A stretch of DNA of 64,000 nucleotides from Primula veris. Its lineage: Eukaryota; Streptophyta; Magnoliopsida; Ericales; Primulaceae. Under the pieces are notes generated by a model that was given only the letters and a program-made list of their open reading frames with translations, did no database searches and was not told the origin of the DNA. Each line of letters starts with the position of its first letter. Position 1 is the stretch's first letter. Made by a program: the position numbers and the translations under genes. Shown here one piece after another: positions 37,341 to 48,210 of this stretch. Where the stretch lies: NCBI GenBank assembly GCA_963682055.1, contig OY821744.1:3973001-4037000 (forward strand), read 5' to 3'.

Positions 37341-38050
37341 CCAAACAGAACATATATAAAAGAACAAAGTCTCTATGGGATAAACCCCCATAGTGGTCTT
37401 TACATCGGGATTGACTTTAAAAGCCATATATGACAAATTGCTAGAAAGGTGAGAAAATGCCAAACAGCCAGCAAGACCTCTTGTTTCACCAGAAAAAGAT
37501 CACCAAAGAACCAAACGCCTCTCCTTATACCCCCTCCACCTTGTAACGCCTAGATCAGTGTGATCAAAGGCATTTGATTCTTGGTTTTCCATTTCTAATT
37601 AGCAAAAGGAATTCTGGTTTAAAGCATTCAAAGACCTTCTAGTACTATATCTACCAAAAAAACTGCCACATGAAAGAGCATAAAGCTAAGTCAAAAAGCT
37701 TAAAACTGCTAGATCATCTGTATATACCATAGTAAGCTAAAAGTTGCTCTACCTGCATCTTTTCAACAAAAGCTAGTTAGAATTAAAAAGCGCAAAAACT
37801 TTTTTCAGACAAAAGTCCTCATGAAAAAGTTGCCTTTGTAGTCAAGACCAATCAAAAACATAAGCTTCAGAAAAATTTCCTCACAAGCTTTAATAAACTG
37901 TTCTTATCCATTATATCTTAAAAATCCCAAACACAACCATGTTCTCAGACTGATCATCTTCACTGAACTGTTGTTTTGGTGATTTGGTAAACTTCAGAAT
38001 GATTTCATCATAAGTCAGAAGGTTAAAAACAGTAAAGTTTTAAACCTTTT
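37341..38050 (-). other. LINE 3' UTR
   Basis: Lies between the ORF2 stop and the poly(A) run. AT-rich. Near the end the minus strand contains GGGGGTATAAGGAG, and the related truncated tail at 34751-35000 has GGGGATATAAGGAG at a similar distance from its poly(A), hinting at a shared tail structure between families. Confidence 0.7.
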
Positions 38051-41000
38051 CTAGATTTTAAAGTAGCTACCCCTTAGGCAGGGTGTACTTTTTTGGTCCA
38101 AGAAATAAGCAGCATAAGTATTCTTAGGTAAATCCATAGCTCTGCCTGTAGTAAAATTGTACCCATTTGAGCCCATTTTGGCCAAGCCATCCGCAACCTG
38201 GTTTTGTTCTCTGTAAGCATGCTTCACAGTTAGTCCAACATAATCCATAAGTATGATAATGTCCTTCCATATAGAGCCAAATTTGAAACCAGTATAAGCC
38301 TTAGTGTTCCACCAAGTAACTATCATTTCAGAGTCAGTTTCCACAATAACATTGGTCACACCCATAATGTAGCAGATAATTAAACCCTCTTTGAGAGCCA
38401 TCATCTCAGCATACATGTTAGTTTGCTTGCCCAGATTTTTAGAAAAAGCTAGTACTAGCATGCCTTTATGGTCTCTTAAAATGCCACCACAGCCACTATT
38501 GTTGTTGTTAAGAGAAGATCCATCTAGGTTTAATTTTAATCTACCTGTGGGTGGACAATTCCACCAAACCAACTTAGCCTTTTTCATCTTACAGTGAATA
38601 GTTTTCAGATTTAAGGAAATAAGAGTAAGGCAATGAAAGTTATTAGCAGGTCTTTTGGGTTTTATCAAAAAATTTAGTTCATGCAACCATTTAGTCACCT
38701 TTTTAATAATGCTTTCCACACACATTTTCTCATTTTCAAACCTGTTTTTGTTCTTACTAAGCCATATCTCCCAGTTAACAATAAAAGGGACAAGAATAGC
38801 TAGCATACCAGTTTGAGATAGGTCACATAACCTGCACCATTTTACCATGTTTTGCTTCCAACAGTTGGTAAAGCTAATATTGAAACCAAAAACAGCTGCA
38901 AAATAGCTCCAAACCTGTTTACAAATCTCACTAGATCCAAAAAGATGATTAGCTGTGTCAATAGTGTGTTCCCTACAACAAGAACAGCTAGTTACTGTGG
39001 TAATTCCATAATTTTTTAGATCCTCCTCCAGTTTAACAGCATTGTACCAAAGTTTCCAAGAAAAAATGCTTATTTTAGTAGGAAGGACAGTATTCCAAAT
39101 ATATTTAGCAACATTTAAAATAGGGTTCTTATCCCTTACAAAGTTATAAGAGTTTTTTGCAGTAAAGTCCCCATTAAAAGTAAAAGGCCAGTATCTAACA
39201 TCATCACCATTTCTTAAAAACAAACTTTTACAGGTTACTTTTAGTAAAAGATCATTCCCCCCCATGTGCCAAATCAAGTTAGTGTCCCAGCCATTATTAT
39301 TGATGACCTGATTAAGCAGCACATTAGGAAAAACAACATTAAAAGACTGGCTAAGAGGGCCATCTCCTAACCAATTTTCATACCAAAAACTAATGGAACC
39401 CTCATTAATATCCCATAAACTATTATCCACCAACATCTTAAAATGAGGGTTAATCATTTTCCAAACGCAGGAAGAATGTGTGGCATTCACCACATGCTCA
39501 CCCCAATTAGGGTTGTTGTTACAGTATTTTTGAAACATAAAAACAGTCCATGGAGAATCAATTTCCATAAGTCTCCAGCACAGCTTGGCATGAAGGGCAT
39601 TCATGAATTCTTTTAAGCTCCTCACCCCTATCCCACCTTCATTAACAGGGCAGGCTAACCTCCCCCATCTCATCCAATGATGTTTATTGTTACCCTCTGT
39701 TTCTCCCCAAAAAAAATTAGCAAACTTTTTTTCAATTTTGTCTATGACAAGGTTTGGAGGATTAAGAACAGCAAGGATGTAAAGAGGCATGGAGGACAAT
39801 ACATGTTTAATGAGGGTAAGTTTAGCCCCAGCTGATAAAAAGTTTGCTTTCCAACTAGCCACTTTTTTTCCAATTTTATCAATCAAAGGATCATACATAA
39901 CAGAAGTGAGTTTAGTATTATGGAGTGGAATTCCTAAATACTTAGTAGGTAATGACCCCTCACTAAATCCAGTGACTCTGCTTATAATGCTATTCCTACC
40001 ATTTTTAGTTTTATTGGTTAAGAAAACACTTTTAGCTTTGTTAAGCATTTGCCCAGAATTCTGTTCATACTTATTAATAAAAGACATAATCACCTTCAGG
40101 TTAGCTTTACTGCCATTAGCAAAAATCAAGACATCATCAGCAAAAAGGATGTGAGATATGGGCTCTACATTTGCACAGGTTTTATATGGTACCAACTTAC
40201 CTTTTAACATAAGATCACTCAAACCCCTACTTAGGACTTCTTCAGCTATAATAAAAAGGAGAGGGGAGAGTGGATCCCCTTGTTTTAAACCTTTCCCAGA
40301 ATTAAAATAGCCTGTAGAGACTCCATTTAAGCAAATAGAGTAATTAGCATTAGCAACACATCTCATAACAAGTTGAATCCAGCTTTTGTCAAAACCAAAA
40401 CAATCAAGAACTTTTATCAGAAAAGACCAGTTTAATTTGTCAAAAGCTTTGGCCATGTCCAGTTTAAAAACAACATTACCCCCCCTAACCTTATCCCCAA
40501 GATGTTTAAAAAGCTCTTGGGCCAAAAGTATAGCATCAGTAATAAGCCTACCTTCTACAAAGCCACTTTGATTTTTGGAAATAATTCTAGGTAAAAGCTT
40601 GGCTAATCTAGCAGTTAAAATTTTTGAGACAATCTTATACAGTACTTGGCACAGACTAATAGGTCTAAATTGGGTAAAGTCAGTGGGATTGTCTACTTTG
40701 GGTATTAAAATAATAAGAGAAGAAACAACAGACTTTGGTAAAGAGTGACCTTTAAAAAAACTATGCACAGCTTTTATCAAATCATTTTGGATAATATCCC
40801 AGCAATGTATATAGAAAGTGGAAGAAAATCCATCAGGGCCAGGGGCAGAGTCACTAGGTATGTCAAAAGTGGCATTTTTAATCTCCTCATCACTAGGTAT
40901 AGTGTTGAGGATTCTATTATCAGTCTCAGATATTAAATTAGGGATAACCTCAAAAAGCTCATTAGTAATAGAAACAGGGGAGAAAGCAAAGTGATTAGCA

Positions 41001-42184
41001 AAGAAATTACCAGCCTCTCTTTGTATCTCTTTTAAGTCCTCAGTAATGGTTCCATCATCCAGCTTTATTTGCATAATCTTACTCTTGGCTCTCTTGTGCT
41101 TGAGCATTTGGTGAAAAAACTTGGAATTTCTGTCCCCTTCTTTTAGCCATTTAACTCTAGCTTTTTGCTTGTAAAAAATTTCTTCCTGTAAAGCTAAATC
41201 ATTATAATTTTTGAGACTTTTAGTATACTGTTCACAGTAGTTATCCCCCAAAATAACAAGTTGGTTTTCCGCAAAAATCAAATCATCTTTTGCCTTGGCT
41301 AGATTGCCATGTATATTACCAAAAATCTCCTTATTCCATTTTTTAATACACATTTTAAGCCTTTTAAGTTTAAAACAAAAGTTGTCCATGCCTTCCAAAT
41401 TTGTAGGGTTCTCCCAATTATTAGCCACCATTTCTGTGAACCTCTCATGCTTAGTCCACATCCTGAAAAACTTGAAATTAGTGGGACCAAAAGTTGGTGT
41501 TGAAATAGTGGTAAAAATAAGAGCAGAGTGATCAGATACAGTTCTTTCAGCAACAGTGAGCTTTATATTGTGATAAATATTTTCCCAATGAGAAGTTATC
41601 AAAGCCCTGTCTAGTTGTTCAAAAACCACTTTACCTAGACTAATCCTACTCCAAGTATAAATGGAACCAGTATGTGCCATATTAATAAAAGCATTACTAC
41701 TAATGAAATCTAGGAAATCATTTTTATCAGCACTAGCTTTTTTGTTACCTCCTAGTTTCTCATGATCATACCTAATGGTGTTAAAATCCCCTACCACTTT
41801 CCAAGGTCTATTCTTGAGATTCAAAGATGTCAGATCATGCCACAATTCCTTTCTTTCTATATAATTACATTTTGCATAGACAACAGTGAGAAAAGATTCA
41901 ATGGGAGACTTGAAATGAATGGTTATAGATTGAGAAGTTGAAAGCAAAACACTGATATCTAGGTCCTTTTTATAGAAAAACCAGATTTTCCCTCCTTCAT
42001 TGGTGTTGGAAATAACTAGGTCCATATTAAATTTATTAGCAAGGGGGCCTGCTTTATCAAAATTTATCATAGGCTCTAACAGTGCAAAAAAATCAATTTT
42101 AAACTTCCTTACATATTTAAGCAATTGTGACTGTGACAGTGCATTAGCAATGCCTCTAATATTCCAAATAATGTAATTATACAT
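38051..42184 (-). CDS. LINE ORF2: endonuclease, reverse transcriptase, RNase H, 1377 aa
   Basis: The polyprotein that nicks target DNA and primes reverse transcription there. The N-terminal 220 residues are an AP-type endonuclease (WNIRG, VVGDFNT, SDHSALI). The reverse transcriptase domain of about 440-700 has SAPGPDGFSSTFY, FRPISLC, QSGFVEGR, KLDMAKAFDKLNW and the catalytic FADD at about 680. A zf-RVT region with Cys/His residues lies near 1010-1090 (SCSCCREHTIDTANHLF). A plant-type RNase H (RVT_3) at about 1213-1340 begins LKLNLDGSSL and carries the later acidic residues in ETDSEM and QVADGLAKMG. No stop or frameshift, so it is coding-competent. The RNase H domain identifies the plant L1 lineage. 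Confidence 0.95.
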   Translation of the reverse strand: MYNYIIWNIRGIANALSQSQLLKYVRKFKIDFFALLEPMINFDKAGPLANKFNMDLVISNTNEGGKIWFFYKKDLDISVLLSTSQSITIHFKSPIESFLTVVYAKCNYIERKELWHDLTSLNLKNRPWKVVGDFNTIRYDHEKLGGNKKASADKNDFLDFISSNAFINMAHTGSIYTWSRISLGKVVFEQLDRALITSHWENIYHNIKLTVAERTVSDHSALIFTTISTPTFGPTNFKFFRMWTKHERFTEMVANNWENPTNLEGMDNFCFKLKRLKMCIKKWNKEIFGNIHGNLAKAKDDLIFAENQLVILGDNYCEQYTKSLKNYNDLALQEEIFYKQKARVKWLKEGDRNSKFFHQMLKHKRAKSKIMQIKLDDGTITEDLKEIQREAGNFFANHFAFSPVSITNELFEVIPNLISETDNRILNTIPSDEEIKNATFDIPSDSAPGPDGFSSTFYIHCWDIIQNDLIKAVHSFFKGHSLPKSVVSSLIILIPKVDNPTDFTQFRPISLCQVLYKIVSKILTARLAKLLPRIISKNQSGFVEGRLITDAILLAQELFKHLGDKVRGGNVVFKLDMAKAFDKLNWSFLIKVLDCFGFDKSWIQLVMRCVANANYSICLNGVSTGYFNSGKGLKQGDPLSPLLFIIAEEVLSRGLSDLMLKGKLVPYKTCANVEPISHILFADDVLIFANGSKANLKVIMSFINKYEQNSGQMLNKAKSVFLTNKTKNGRNSIISRVTGFSEGSLPTKYLGIPLHNTKLTSVMYDPLIDKIGKKVASWKANFLSAGAKLTLIKHVLSSMPLYILAVLNPPNLVIDKIEKKFANFFWGETEGNNKHHWMRWGRLACPVNEGGIGVRSLKEFMNALHAKLCWRLMEIDSPWTVFMFQKYCNNNPNWGEHVVNATHSSCVWKMINPHFKMLVDNSLWDINEGSISFWYENWLGDGPLSQSFNVVFPNVLLNQVINNNGWDTNLIWHMGGNDLLLKVTCKSLFLRNGDDVRYWPFTFNGDFTAKNSYNFVRDKNPILNVAKYIWNTVLPTKISIFSWKLWYNAVKLEEDLKNYGITTVTSCSCCREHTIDTANHLFGSSEICKQVWSYFAAVFGFNISFTNCWKQNMVKWCRLCDLSQTGMLAILVPFIVNWEIWLSKNKNRFENEKMCVESIIKKVTKWLHELNFLIKPKRPANNFHCLTLISLNLKTIHCKMKKAKLVWWNCPPTGRLKLNLDGSSLNNNNSGCGGILRDHKGMLVLAFSKNLGKQTNMYAEMMALKEGLIICYIMGVTNVIVETDSEMIVTWWNTKAYTGFKFGSIWKDIIILMDYVGLTVKHAYREQNQVADGLAKMGSNGYNFTTGRAMDLPKNTYAAYFLDQKSTPCLRGSYFKI

Positions 42185-43712
42185 TTAAAAGGTTGGATTG
42201 TACCTTTTTGGTAATTTTACCTTCAGGTGAATATCTCTTTGGTGGCTTCCCTCCTCTCTTGATTCTTGGTGTGTCAGAGTAGTATCCTTCTTCTGCTACT
42301 TGCTTACCTCTTTCAACACAGGTGTCTAGGTGTAGAGTGTCCATCATTTTTGCAGCTGACTGCATGATATCTATCTCTTCCCCAACCTCTATGGATTGTT
42401 CATTCTCACTTTCCAGGGTGTTCATGGTTAGCTTGGCCTGTTTATTAGCCCTATTTCTCTCTCTTTTTTTTGCTTTGTTAGTTTTTGTAAGGTTAGAAAC
42501 TTGTTCAGAAAAAGACTGGCACAAATTTTGATTCCCATTTTCTTTACTGTGTATTCCCTTTATGCTCAGTGTATCCCCTCTCTCTTCAGAGCCTTTTTCC
42601 TTTGTGTTCATAATAGCCACTAACAGATTGTTGTCTTCTGCCTTTTTTTCAGAATTTTCCTTTAGTCTGGTACTTATTATCAAGCTAGGATTACTAGTAT
42701 CCTCTTTTTCCTCTTCACTTTCAATTTCTACCCATTTACCTTTTTCTTTTCTGAGAAATTTTCTTTTTTGTTCTACACTATCCAGTTCCAGGTCATTAAC
42801 AGGTGTCTTAACTATATAAACCTGTTTTAAATCCACTTTTTTCTTTTGATAATCCCTATTTTCAAGTTTATTCTCATTCTTCTTTAAAGTGACAACAATA
42901 GGTTTTACTTCTTGGGTACCCAAGCTTACTCCATTTCTAACCCTTTTACATTCAAAATGTTCATGCCCTTGTAAACAACACAAGCTGCAATATTTGGGGG
43001 ATTTTTCATAGTCAATTCTTTGCCAATACCCCTCCTCTAAAGATGAGCCTATCCAAATTCTATAAACCCTAGGTTTTGATAGATCCATTTCAATGCAAAC
43101 CCTAGCATACATAGGTCTTACATGGGTAAGAGTAGCAATGTCTGCCTCTAGAAAACCACCTAAGGATTGAGTAATAGCCTTAAGATAGGATAACACACAA
43201 AAATTTAATGGTAAAAGGGGAATTCTAACCCAGACAGGTGCTATGGCAGATTCCTTAAAGAGAGAAAAATCACTTGTCCATTTAAAAAGTCTGTATAAAG
43301 CCCCTTCCATCTCATGAGATGTCCTAGTCCAGGCTTTATTATAATCATTAGTATTGAGCAATTTGATAAAAACATGCCTATAATCAATAAGCCCTACAAT
43401 TGGCATCTTTTCTAACCCCCAGTTTTTGGCAATATATTCCCTAATATTTTCTATTTTAGGTCTACCCTTGCTAAACTTAGCTATAAGTGCTAATTGTAAA
43501 GGTATCTCAGATCTTTGAAGTTCTAATTGTGAAAATATCACCGCAGGTTCTGATCCCTTATTATTACTTTGTCTAAGTGGCAATTGAATATCATTGATCG
43601 TAATAGAACGTAGATCCACCTTACCTTCTAATCCATTAGAGATAGATGATTTACCTGATACGACCGATACATAACTTGGTTTAATGCTCTCGTTTTCCTT
43701 GTTTGTCTCCAT
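42177..43712 (-). CDS. LINE ORF1: DUF4283 / zinc-knuckle RNA-binding protein, 511 aa
   Basis: Plant L1 ORF1 proteins bind the element RNA and accompany it in the ribonucleoprotein particle. Residues of about 70-205 match the DUF4283 fold (LIAKFSKGRP, FKWTSDFSLF, VWVRIPLLPL, YARVCIEMDL). A CCHC zinc knuckle follows at Cys242, Cys245, His250, Cys255. The C-terminal half is Lys/Glu-rich, low in complexity and probably disordered, with a basic patch KAKKRERNRANKQAK. The frame is complete. Its last eight bases (ATGTATAA on the coding strand) overlap the start of ORF2, which suggests stop-restart coupling. Confidence 0.92.
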   Translation of the reverse strand: METNKENESIKPSYVSVVSGKSSISNGLEGKVDLRSITINDIQLPLRQSNNKGSEPAVIFSQLELQRSEIPLQLALIAKFSKGRPKIENIREYIAKNWGLEKMPIVGLIDYRHVFIKLLNTNDYNKAWTRTSHEMEGALYRLFKWTSDFSLFKESAIAPVWVRIPLLPLNFCVLSYLKAITQSLGGFLEADIATLTHVRPMYARVCIEMDLSKPRVYRIWIGSSLEEGYWQRIDYEKSPKYCSLCCLQGHEHFECKRVRNGVSLGTQEVKPIVVTLKKNENKLENRDYQKKKVDLKQVYIVKTPVNDLELDSVEQKRKFLRKEKGKWVEIESEEEKEDTSNPSLIISTRLKENSEKKAEDNNLLVAIMNTKEKGSEERGDTLSIKGIHSKENGNQNLCQSFSEQVSNLTKTNKAKKRERNRANKQAKLTMNTLESENEQSIEVGEEIDIMQSAAKMMDTLHLDTCVERGKQVAEEGYYSDTPRIKRGGKPPKRYSPEGKITKKVQSNLLNV

Positions 43713-44117
43713 ATTTTATTGATTGCTCTTCCAAATCTTACAAATAGAGGGTGGGATTATTCAATCTAACCCATTAGGATTAGTATTATGTGGTGTGTTT
43801 ATGATTTAGGCGTTGTTTTTAGGTGTGGGGAGGCGAGGAGATGAAAAGATAATAGGCGGCGCCTTATCTCTCTGTTCTCTCTCTCTCTAGGGTAGGTCTT
43901 GTGGTTGCTGAGAACCCATGGGGACACATCATCTACCCTAAGTGAGTTGCTATCTATGTGTGTAGGGGTTTGCACATTAACTTTAAAATTTAAGCCATTT
44001 TTAGGGTTTGTGGGCTTTGATGGTTTCGACAACCCAATTTGTTTTTGCGTTATTTTGTGGTTGGATTCAACTGGTGCAGATGCGAGGGGAGAAAACATCG
44101 AAGTCGCAACCATGATT

Positions 44118-44157
44118 ATGTGTGTGTGTGTGTGTGTGTGTATGAGTGTGTGTGTAA
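44118..44157. repeat. (TG)n microsatellite in the FATB copy 3 5' UTR
   Basis: About ten uninterrupted TG units, then a broken run, starting a few bases upstream of the ATG at 44113 on the minus strand, so the transcript would carry a CA repeat next to the start codon. Confidence 0.85.
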
Positions 44158-44203
44158 GAGAGAGGGAGATTAATGGATACGGCTTTATGATCATGGGGCA
44201 TTG

Positions 44204-44211
44204 TATTTATA
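44204..44211 (-). promoter_or_regulatory. Probable TATA box of FATB copy 3
   Basis: TATAAATA on the minus strand, 91 bp before the ATG. Same octamer and similar placement as in copy 1 (17002-17009), so the promoter core outlived the coding disruption. Confidence 0.6.
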
Positions 44212-45288
44212 GTAGCATATATCACGTAAGTCTTTGAAAAATGGTAGTAAGTGTCAAACACGTCTGTTCGGAATTAAGTAATAACTTTGGGAGACCGTTG
44301 TTCTAATGTGTGGAATAACATATGTTTTATAAAAGAATAAACTGAATTTTACTAGTTAGTTAACTATTTCATGTCCATAAATGGTATTTTTGTTAGTTTG
44401 TGAATAATTTTCAATGGACTATGGACGAAAATTTCAAAAGTTACTTGAGGAGACCAAGCTTTACCATTGACGCTATTAATTTGTAACCTAACCCAACAAT
44501 TCATTAGAAGAATCGGTCTCTGCTTAAAACATGTGTATTATATTCCTCAATTAGTAATTATCACAATTGAAATCCTAAGCCAAATAATACTGACACGTAA
44601 CCTAACTAGAGTATCGACAACTCATAGTAATTAAAATGATATGGTCTATTCAATTATTTCCATCTCCAGTTTTTCTTTTTAATTTTGTCCGGAAGTTTTA
44701 ATTGTGAATGTTGATGTACAATAATTGGAAATATGGTAGGTAAGGTCTTGAGACTTATAACAATTCATAAGAAATATGAATCACTAACTAATAGTACTGC
44801 TTACATTTTTATGAGATAAATAAAACATATCTTATTATTTTCCACTCAGACCTTTGTCTTTAATCTTTTAGTATCTCTTTGCAAGTAGCTAATTTATTCA
44901 TGATAGGCGATTAAAGAAATAACAACATTTGTCAAAGTTGTAAACATGAAATTGCATGACAAAACCAGATCTTATATATAGTAAGGCCGTGTAGAGTTAA
45001 GTAACGAAATTATTTTGTGAAATAACTGTTGGTAATATGGAAATCAAGTACGAGTAATAGGCTAGGACATTGAATGGTAGTTAGCTAGTTATTATTAAAC
45101 ACAAATTATATATTCATCCAAAAAAACTTACCTAAAAATCTTACTCTCTGATGTGGCGAGTTAAGTGTACTAATAATTTTTGTTTCGATATTGAAATCAT
45201 ATTTTCATTTAATGCATAATTGGTCCAGCTAATCCGCCACGTCAGCAGGTAAAGTTTTTGGGTAAAGTTCTTAAGTGGCTTTAAAAAT
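44212..45288. other. Upstream region of FATB copy 3
   Basis: AT-rich with no gene. This stretch has no counterpart next to copy 2, where the upstream half of the gene has been replaced by an LTR. Confidence 0.5.
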
Positions 45289-46344
45289 ACCCATTATTAA
45301 ATATGTAGAAAATATTGTCCAGATTATGAAATTTTAACAGAGATTCTGAAATAATTAATTACTGGATCTAGCCCCACGATCTTCTCCTACTAACTAATTT
45401 GGTACAGTCAATGCTTTTATACTCCTTAGTCTTTACCCCCTAAGAACTGAAGCTTCCTTCTTTTACTAAATGGTCAATATTAGCACAAATGTACAATAGT
45501 GCAAAAATACTAAAATATAAGATTTCTCAACACAACTTTTGACCACTAGGGCTAATTGGCGCAACTTGAAAATAAAACTTAATTTACCATATACAGTTTG
45601 TTTTGCAGAGCAAGAAATTATAAATGTTTGTTATATATATCCAATATAATTATCAGACTAGATCTCGAATTATTAATATACCAGCTTTTAAAAAAAAAGG
45701 ATCTGTTTACCATAACAATGTATGGGTATATTTGTCAAATCATCCTTCACATTTTATTATAAGCTTTTAGAAGGGGAAAGTTATTGTTCAATACATAAGT
45801 TCGGACTTAATTATCAAAAATCCAAATTTGTGATTTTTGTTTAAAATTTGATGCATATGATCAACATTTTATCACTAAAAATAAGTACTAGAAACATTAA
45901 TTTGTACTTAAGTTTATAAGAGATTTTAACCGTATGTTTTTGATAATTATGAATAGCATGTATGCAACATAAGTATGAATATTGAATCATATTAACGAGC
46001 AACGTAGTTTTTTATTTTAATTCTCTATCGCATCTAAATTTATTTACGAATTTAAAGCAGGATTAGTCTTAGATTTCTGCATGTTATCTTACACATTGAT
46101 GCATGGTCGAAAATAGACACCAGTGATAGGTTTTCTCCGAGTAACTCGTAAATGAACAACTACGGTGGATTAGTTGAGAGCCCAACTAATCCTCTTAAGC
46201 TAAAACGAGTTTAAAATTAAGAGATAAATACATGGGAATTGTTAGGGTTCAGACAATTTACCTTAGAAAATACATCTAAATTTATACTCAATTAAACCTA
46301 TATAGGATCTTCTATATCAAATTACTCAATCATATATAGTAATA

Positions 46345-46507
46345 CTTCATCCGTTTCAAATTGTTAGTCCACCATGAAACTACGTGCAAATTTAACCAAC
46401 AAAAAACTCATACGTAAAATGCCGAAACAAAAATTTAAAGACTAGTTTTTAATTGGTTAAAGTTACACGTAGTTTCGTGATGTACTAACAATTTAGAAGG
46501 AATGAAG
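46345..46507. repeat. Stowaway MITE (block B copy)
   Basis: Same element and position as 25376-25528, more decayed at the right end (AGAAGGAATGAAG for GAAACGGATGGAG). Confidence 0.7.
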
Positions 46508-46629
46508 TATATTAAAATACAAAACACGTGTTATAATAGGATCAAACTGAAATGAAACTTTCAACTTCATGACGTCGTGTGTGTGGCTCAACAAAACTGT
46601 TTGAACATTGAATAGATCCTCGCAACATG

Positions 46630-47303
46630 ATATTTAGAACTATACGTTATCTAGAAATATGTGTATAAATCATTTTATATATACTTCTATTTTTCAGGGA
46701 GTAGTAGAGAAATATACAACACGTATCTGCTATTTATATTTGAGTCTAAATATTCTATAGCTATTCTTCATCCATTTCATGTCTCCTTACGTATTTTATT
46801 AAAAAAAAATTCTAAAAAACATGTAATTATTATAAGACATGTATCAATACATTCCAATAATTATTTTTAAAAGAAAATCTACACAAAATTTATTTTGAAA
46901 TAAATGTATAAATTAGTGTAAATTAAAAATTAAATCTTTGAAAAATTGTCTTAAACAATATTATATCCAAATATTTTAAAATTTGAATATAGTATAATAT
47001 AAAACTTTATAAATTTGCGGAACAAGTTGTAAAAATTTAAAATTTGCGGAACAAGTTGTAAAAATTTAAAATTTGTATGAAAATAAGTAAGAAGACATAC
47101 AAGGGACAGAGAATAGGAATAATAGATTTTGACGAGATATTTGTTGCTATTTTTGATGATGTAGTAATGGTTGCTAAATCTGTAAACAACAACAAAGATT
47201 GTTAGTATTATTGTGAATTTAGCCGCAACCATTATAATATTCGAGGAGCAATTAATTAAGGAAAATCTCAGACATTTAATGGTAGTGTAGCCATAAGAGT
47301 GGA
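46630..47303. repeat. Block B-only insertion, about 0.67 kb
   Basis: Block A reads straight from GAATAGATCCTCG to AAAAATTGTTTGATCTTTAAAC; block B has this extra segment between. A part (about 46972-47125, including a duplicated GCGGAACAAGTTGTAAAAATT) matches 24213-24320, just outside the left border of block A. No protein signal. Confidence 0.6.
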
Positions 47304-47440
47304 TCTAAAAATTGTTTGATATTTAAACAATGTGAACTTTGGACAACTCCAATACTTAATTCCCCGGCTCTTATTGACCAAAAATTTAAAATACGTCATA
47401 GTAATAATAGGCTTGTGACATATGTTAATAATGCATCACA

Positions 47441-47443
<3 letters not shown>

Positions 47444-47511
<68 letters not shown>
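47444..47511. repeat. (TA)34 microsatellite
   Basis: Pure TA run of 68 bp. The matching site in block A (25792-25808) has only a short TA run, so it expanded after duplication. Confidence 0.95.
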
Positions 47512-47515
<4 letters not shown>

Positions 47516-47599
47516 ATGACGAATCTCACCTTTTCCCTCTTTTTCTATATGTACAGTCACTCAAAGTTGAATTTTAGTTCCCTATGAAAATAGAAAAAT

Positions 47600-48035
47600 T
47601 GTTAACATAATCTGTTAACTTTTAGCGATCTGATAAACAATCTAACATTTTTTATAATTCGGTACTCAATCTATACGTTTCGCTCTAATTTGGTATCCAA
47701 CCTAACATTTTTTCTAATTTGATACTCAATCTATACGTATTCAGTCTAATTAAGGGACTCAATCTGTATTCGATCATCGGTTTTTAACGTATATCAGGTA
47801 TCATTTACTATTGATTAACCGATGTGAAATATTCAATTGTTGTATTAAAGAATTTAAAGTAAAACAAGTATTTAATATGTTTGAGTTAATTAAGTTAAAA
47901 TGATCGGATGTGTGTTGAGTCTCTTAATTAGAACGAAAATGTATAAATACATTTGGTACCAAATTAGAAAGTGTGTTACGTTTGGATACCAAATCACTAA
48001 ATAGGTTAAGTATCATTTTTAACATTTTTTTTCTA
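47600..48035. repeat. Foldback MITE (block B copy)
   Basis: Counterpart of 25905-26320, with the same inverted arms. Confidence 0.6.
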
Positions 48036-48210
48036 TGCAAATAGTACACTATGTCATAGAATGGACTCAACCTTTCTGTTAGGATGTGTATGATAATAAT
48101 AATAATATGTATGATGTGTTAGGATATCATCAGAGGACACGTTACATACATGTTTTATAAAAACAAAATTAACAGAGTCAATTTAATATGACTAAACAAG
48201 TTATGATTTT

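Larger units (their letters stand above)
37326..43901 (-). mobile_element. Full-length L1-type LINE, 6.6 kb, in FATB copy 3
   Basis: An 18-bp perfect target-site duplication TGGTTGCTGAGAACCCAT brackets it (37308-37325 and 43902-43919). In minus orientation it reads a roughly 190-bp 5' UTR, ORF1 (43712-42177), ORF2 (42184-38051), a roughly 0.7-kb 3' UTR and a 15-base or longer poly(A), seen as poly(T) at 37325-37340. Both ORFs are uninterrupted and the duplication is perfect, so insertion is recent and the element may still be active. The boundary to the poly(A) is ambiguous by one base. Confidence 0.95.
35239..44113 (-). pseudogene. FATB-type acyl-ACP thioesterase, copy 3, exon 1 disrupted by a LINE
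   Basis: All six exons are present on the minus strand: exon 1 split into 44113-43920 and 37325-37103 by a 6.6-kb LINE, then 36483-36350, 36221-36108, 35948-35777, 35658-35590 and 35460-35239. Ignoring the LINE and one copy of the target duplication, the coding length (1128 bp) stays a multiple of three with no stop, so the gene was intact at insertion (375 codons). Catalytic motifs DLNQHV and REC are kept. One change lies in an otherwise constant loop (KVTRLLG where copy 1 has KVTGLLG). As it stands, translation from the native ATG enters the LINE 5' UTR and stops at 43799. Loss of function is the simple reading; splicing out the LINE is conceivable but not indicated. Confidence 0.92.

Noticed and set aside
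39789..40154. Plus-strand ORFs inside the LINE (also 40386, 41295, 42322, 42562)
   Set aside because: Antisense shadows of LINE ORF1 and ORF2.
44067..44261. ORFs on both strands across the FATB copy 3 start, made of TH/CV repeats
   Set aside because: They are translations of the TG/CA microsatellite and the 5' UTR, not separate genes.
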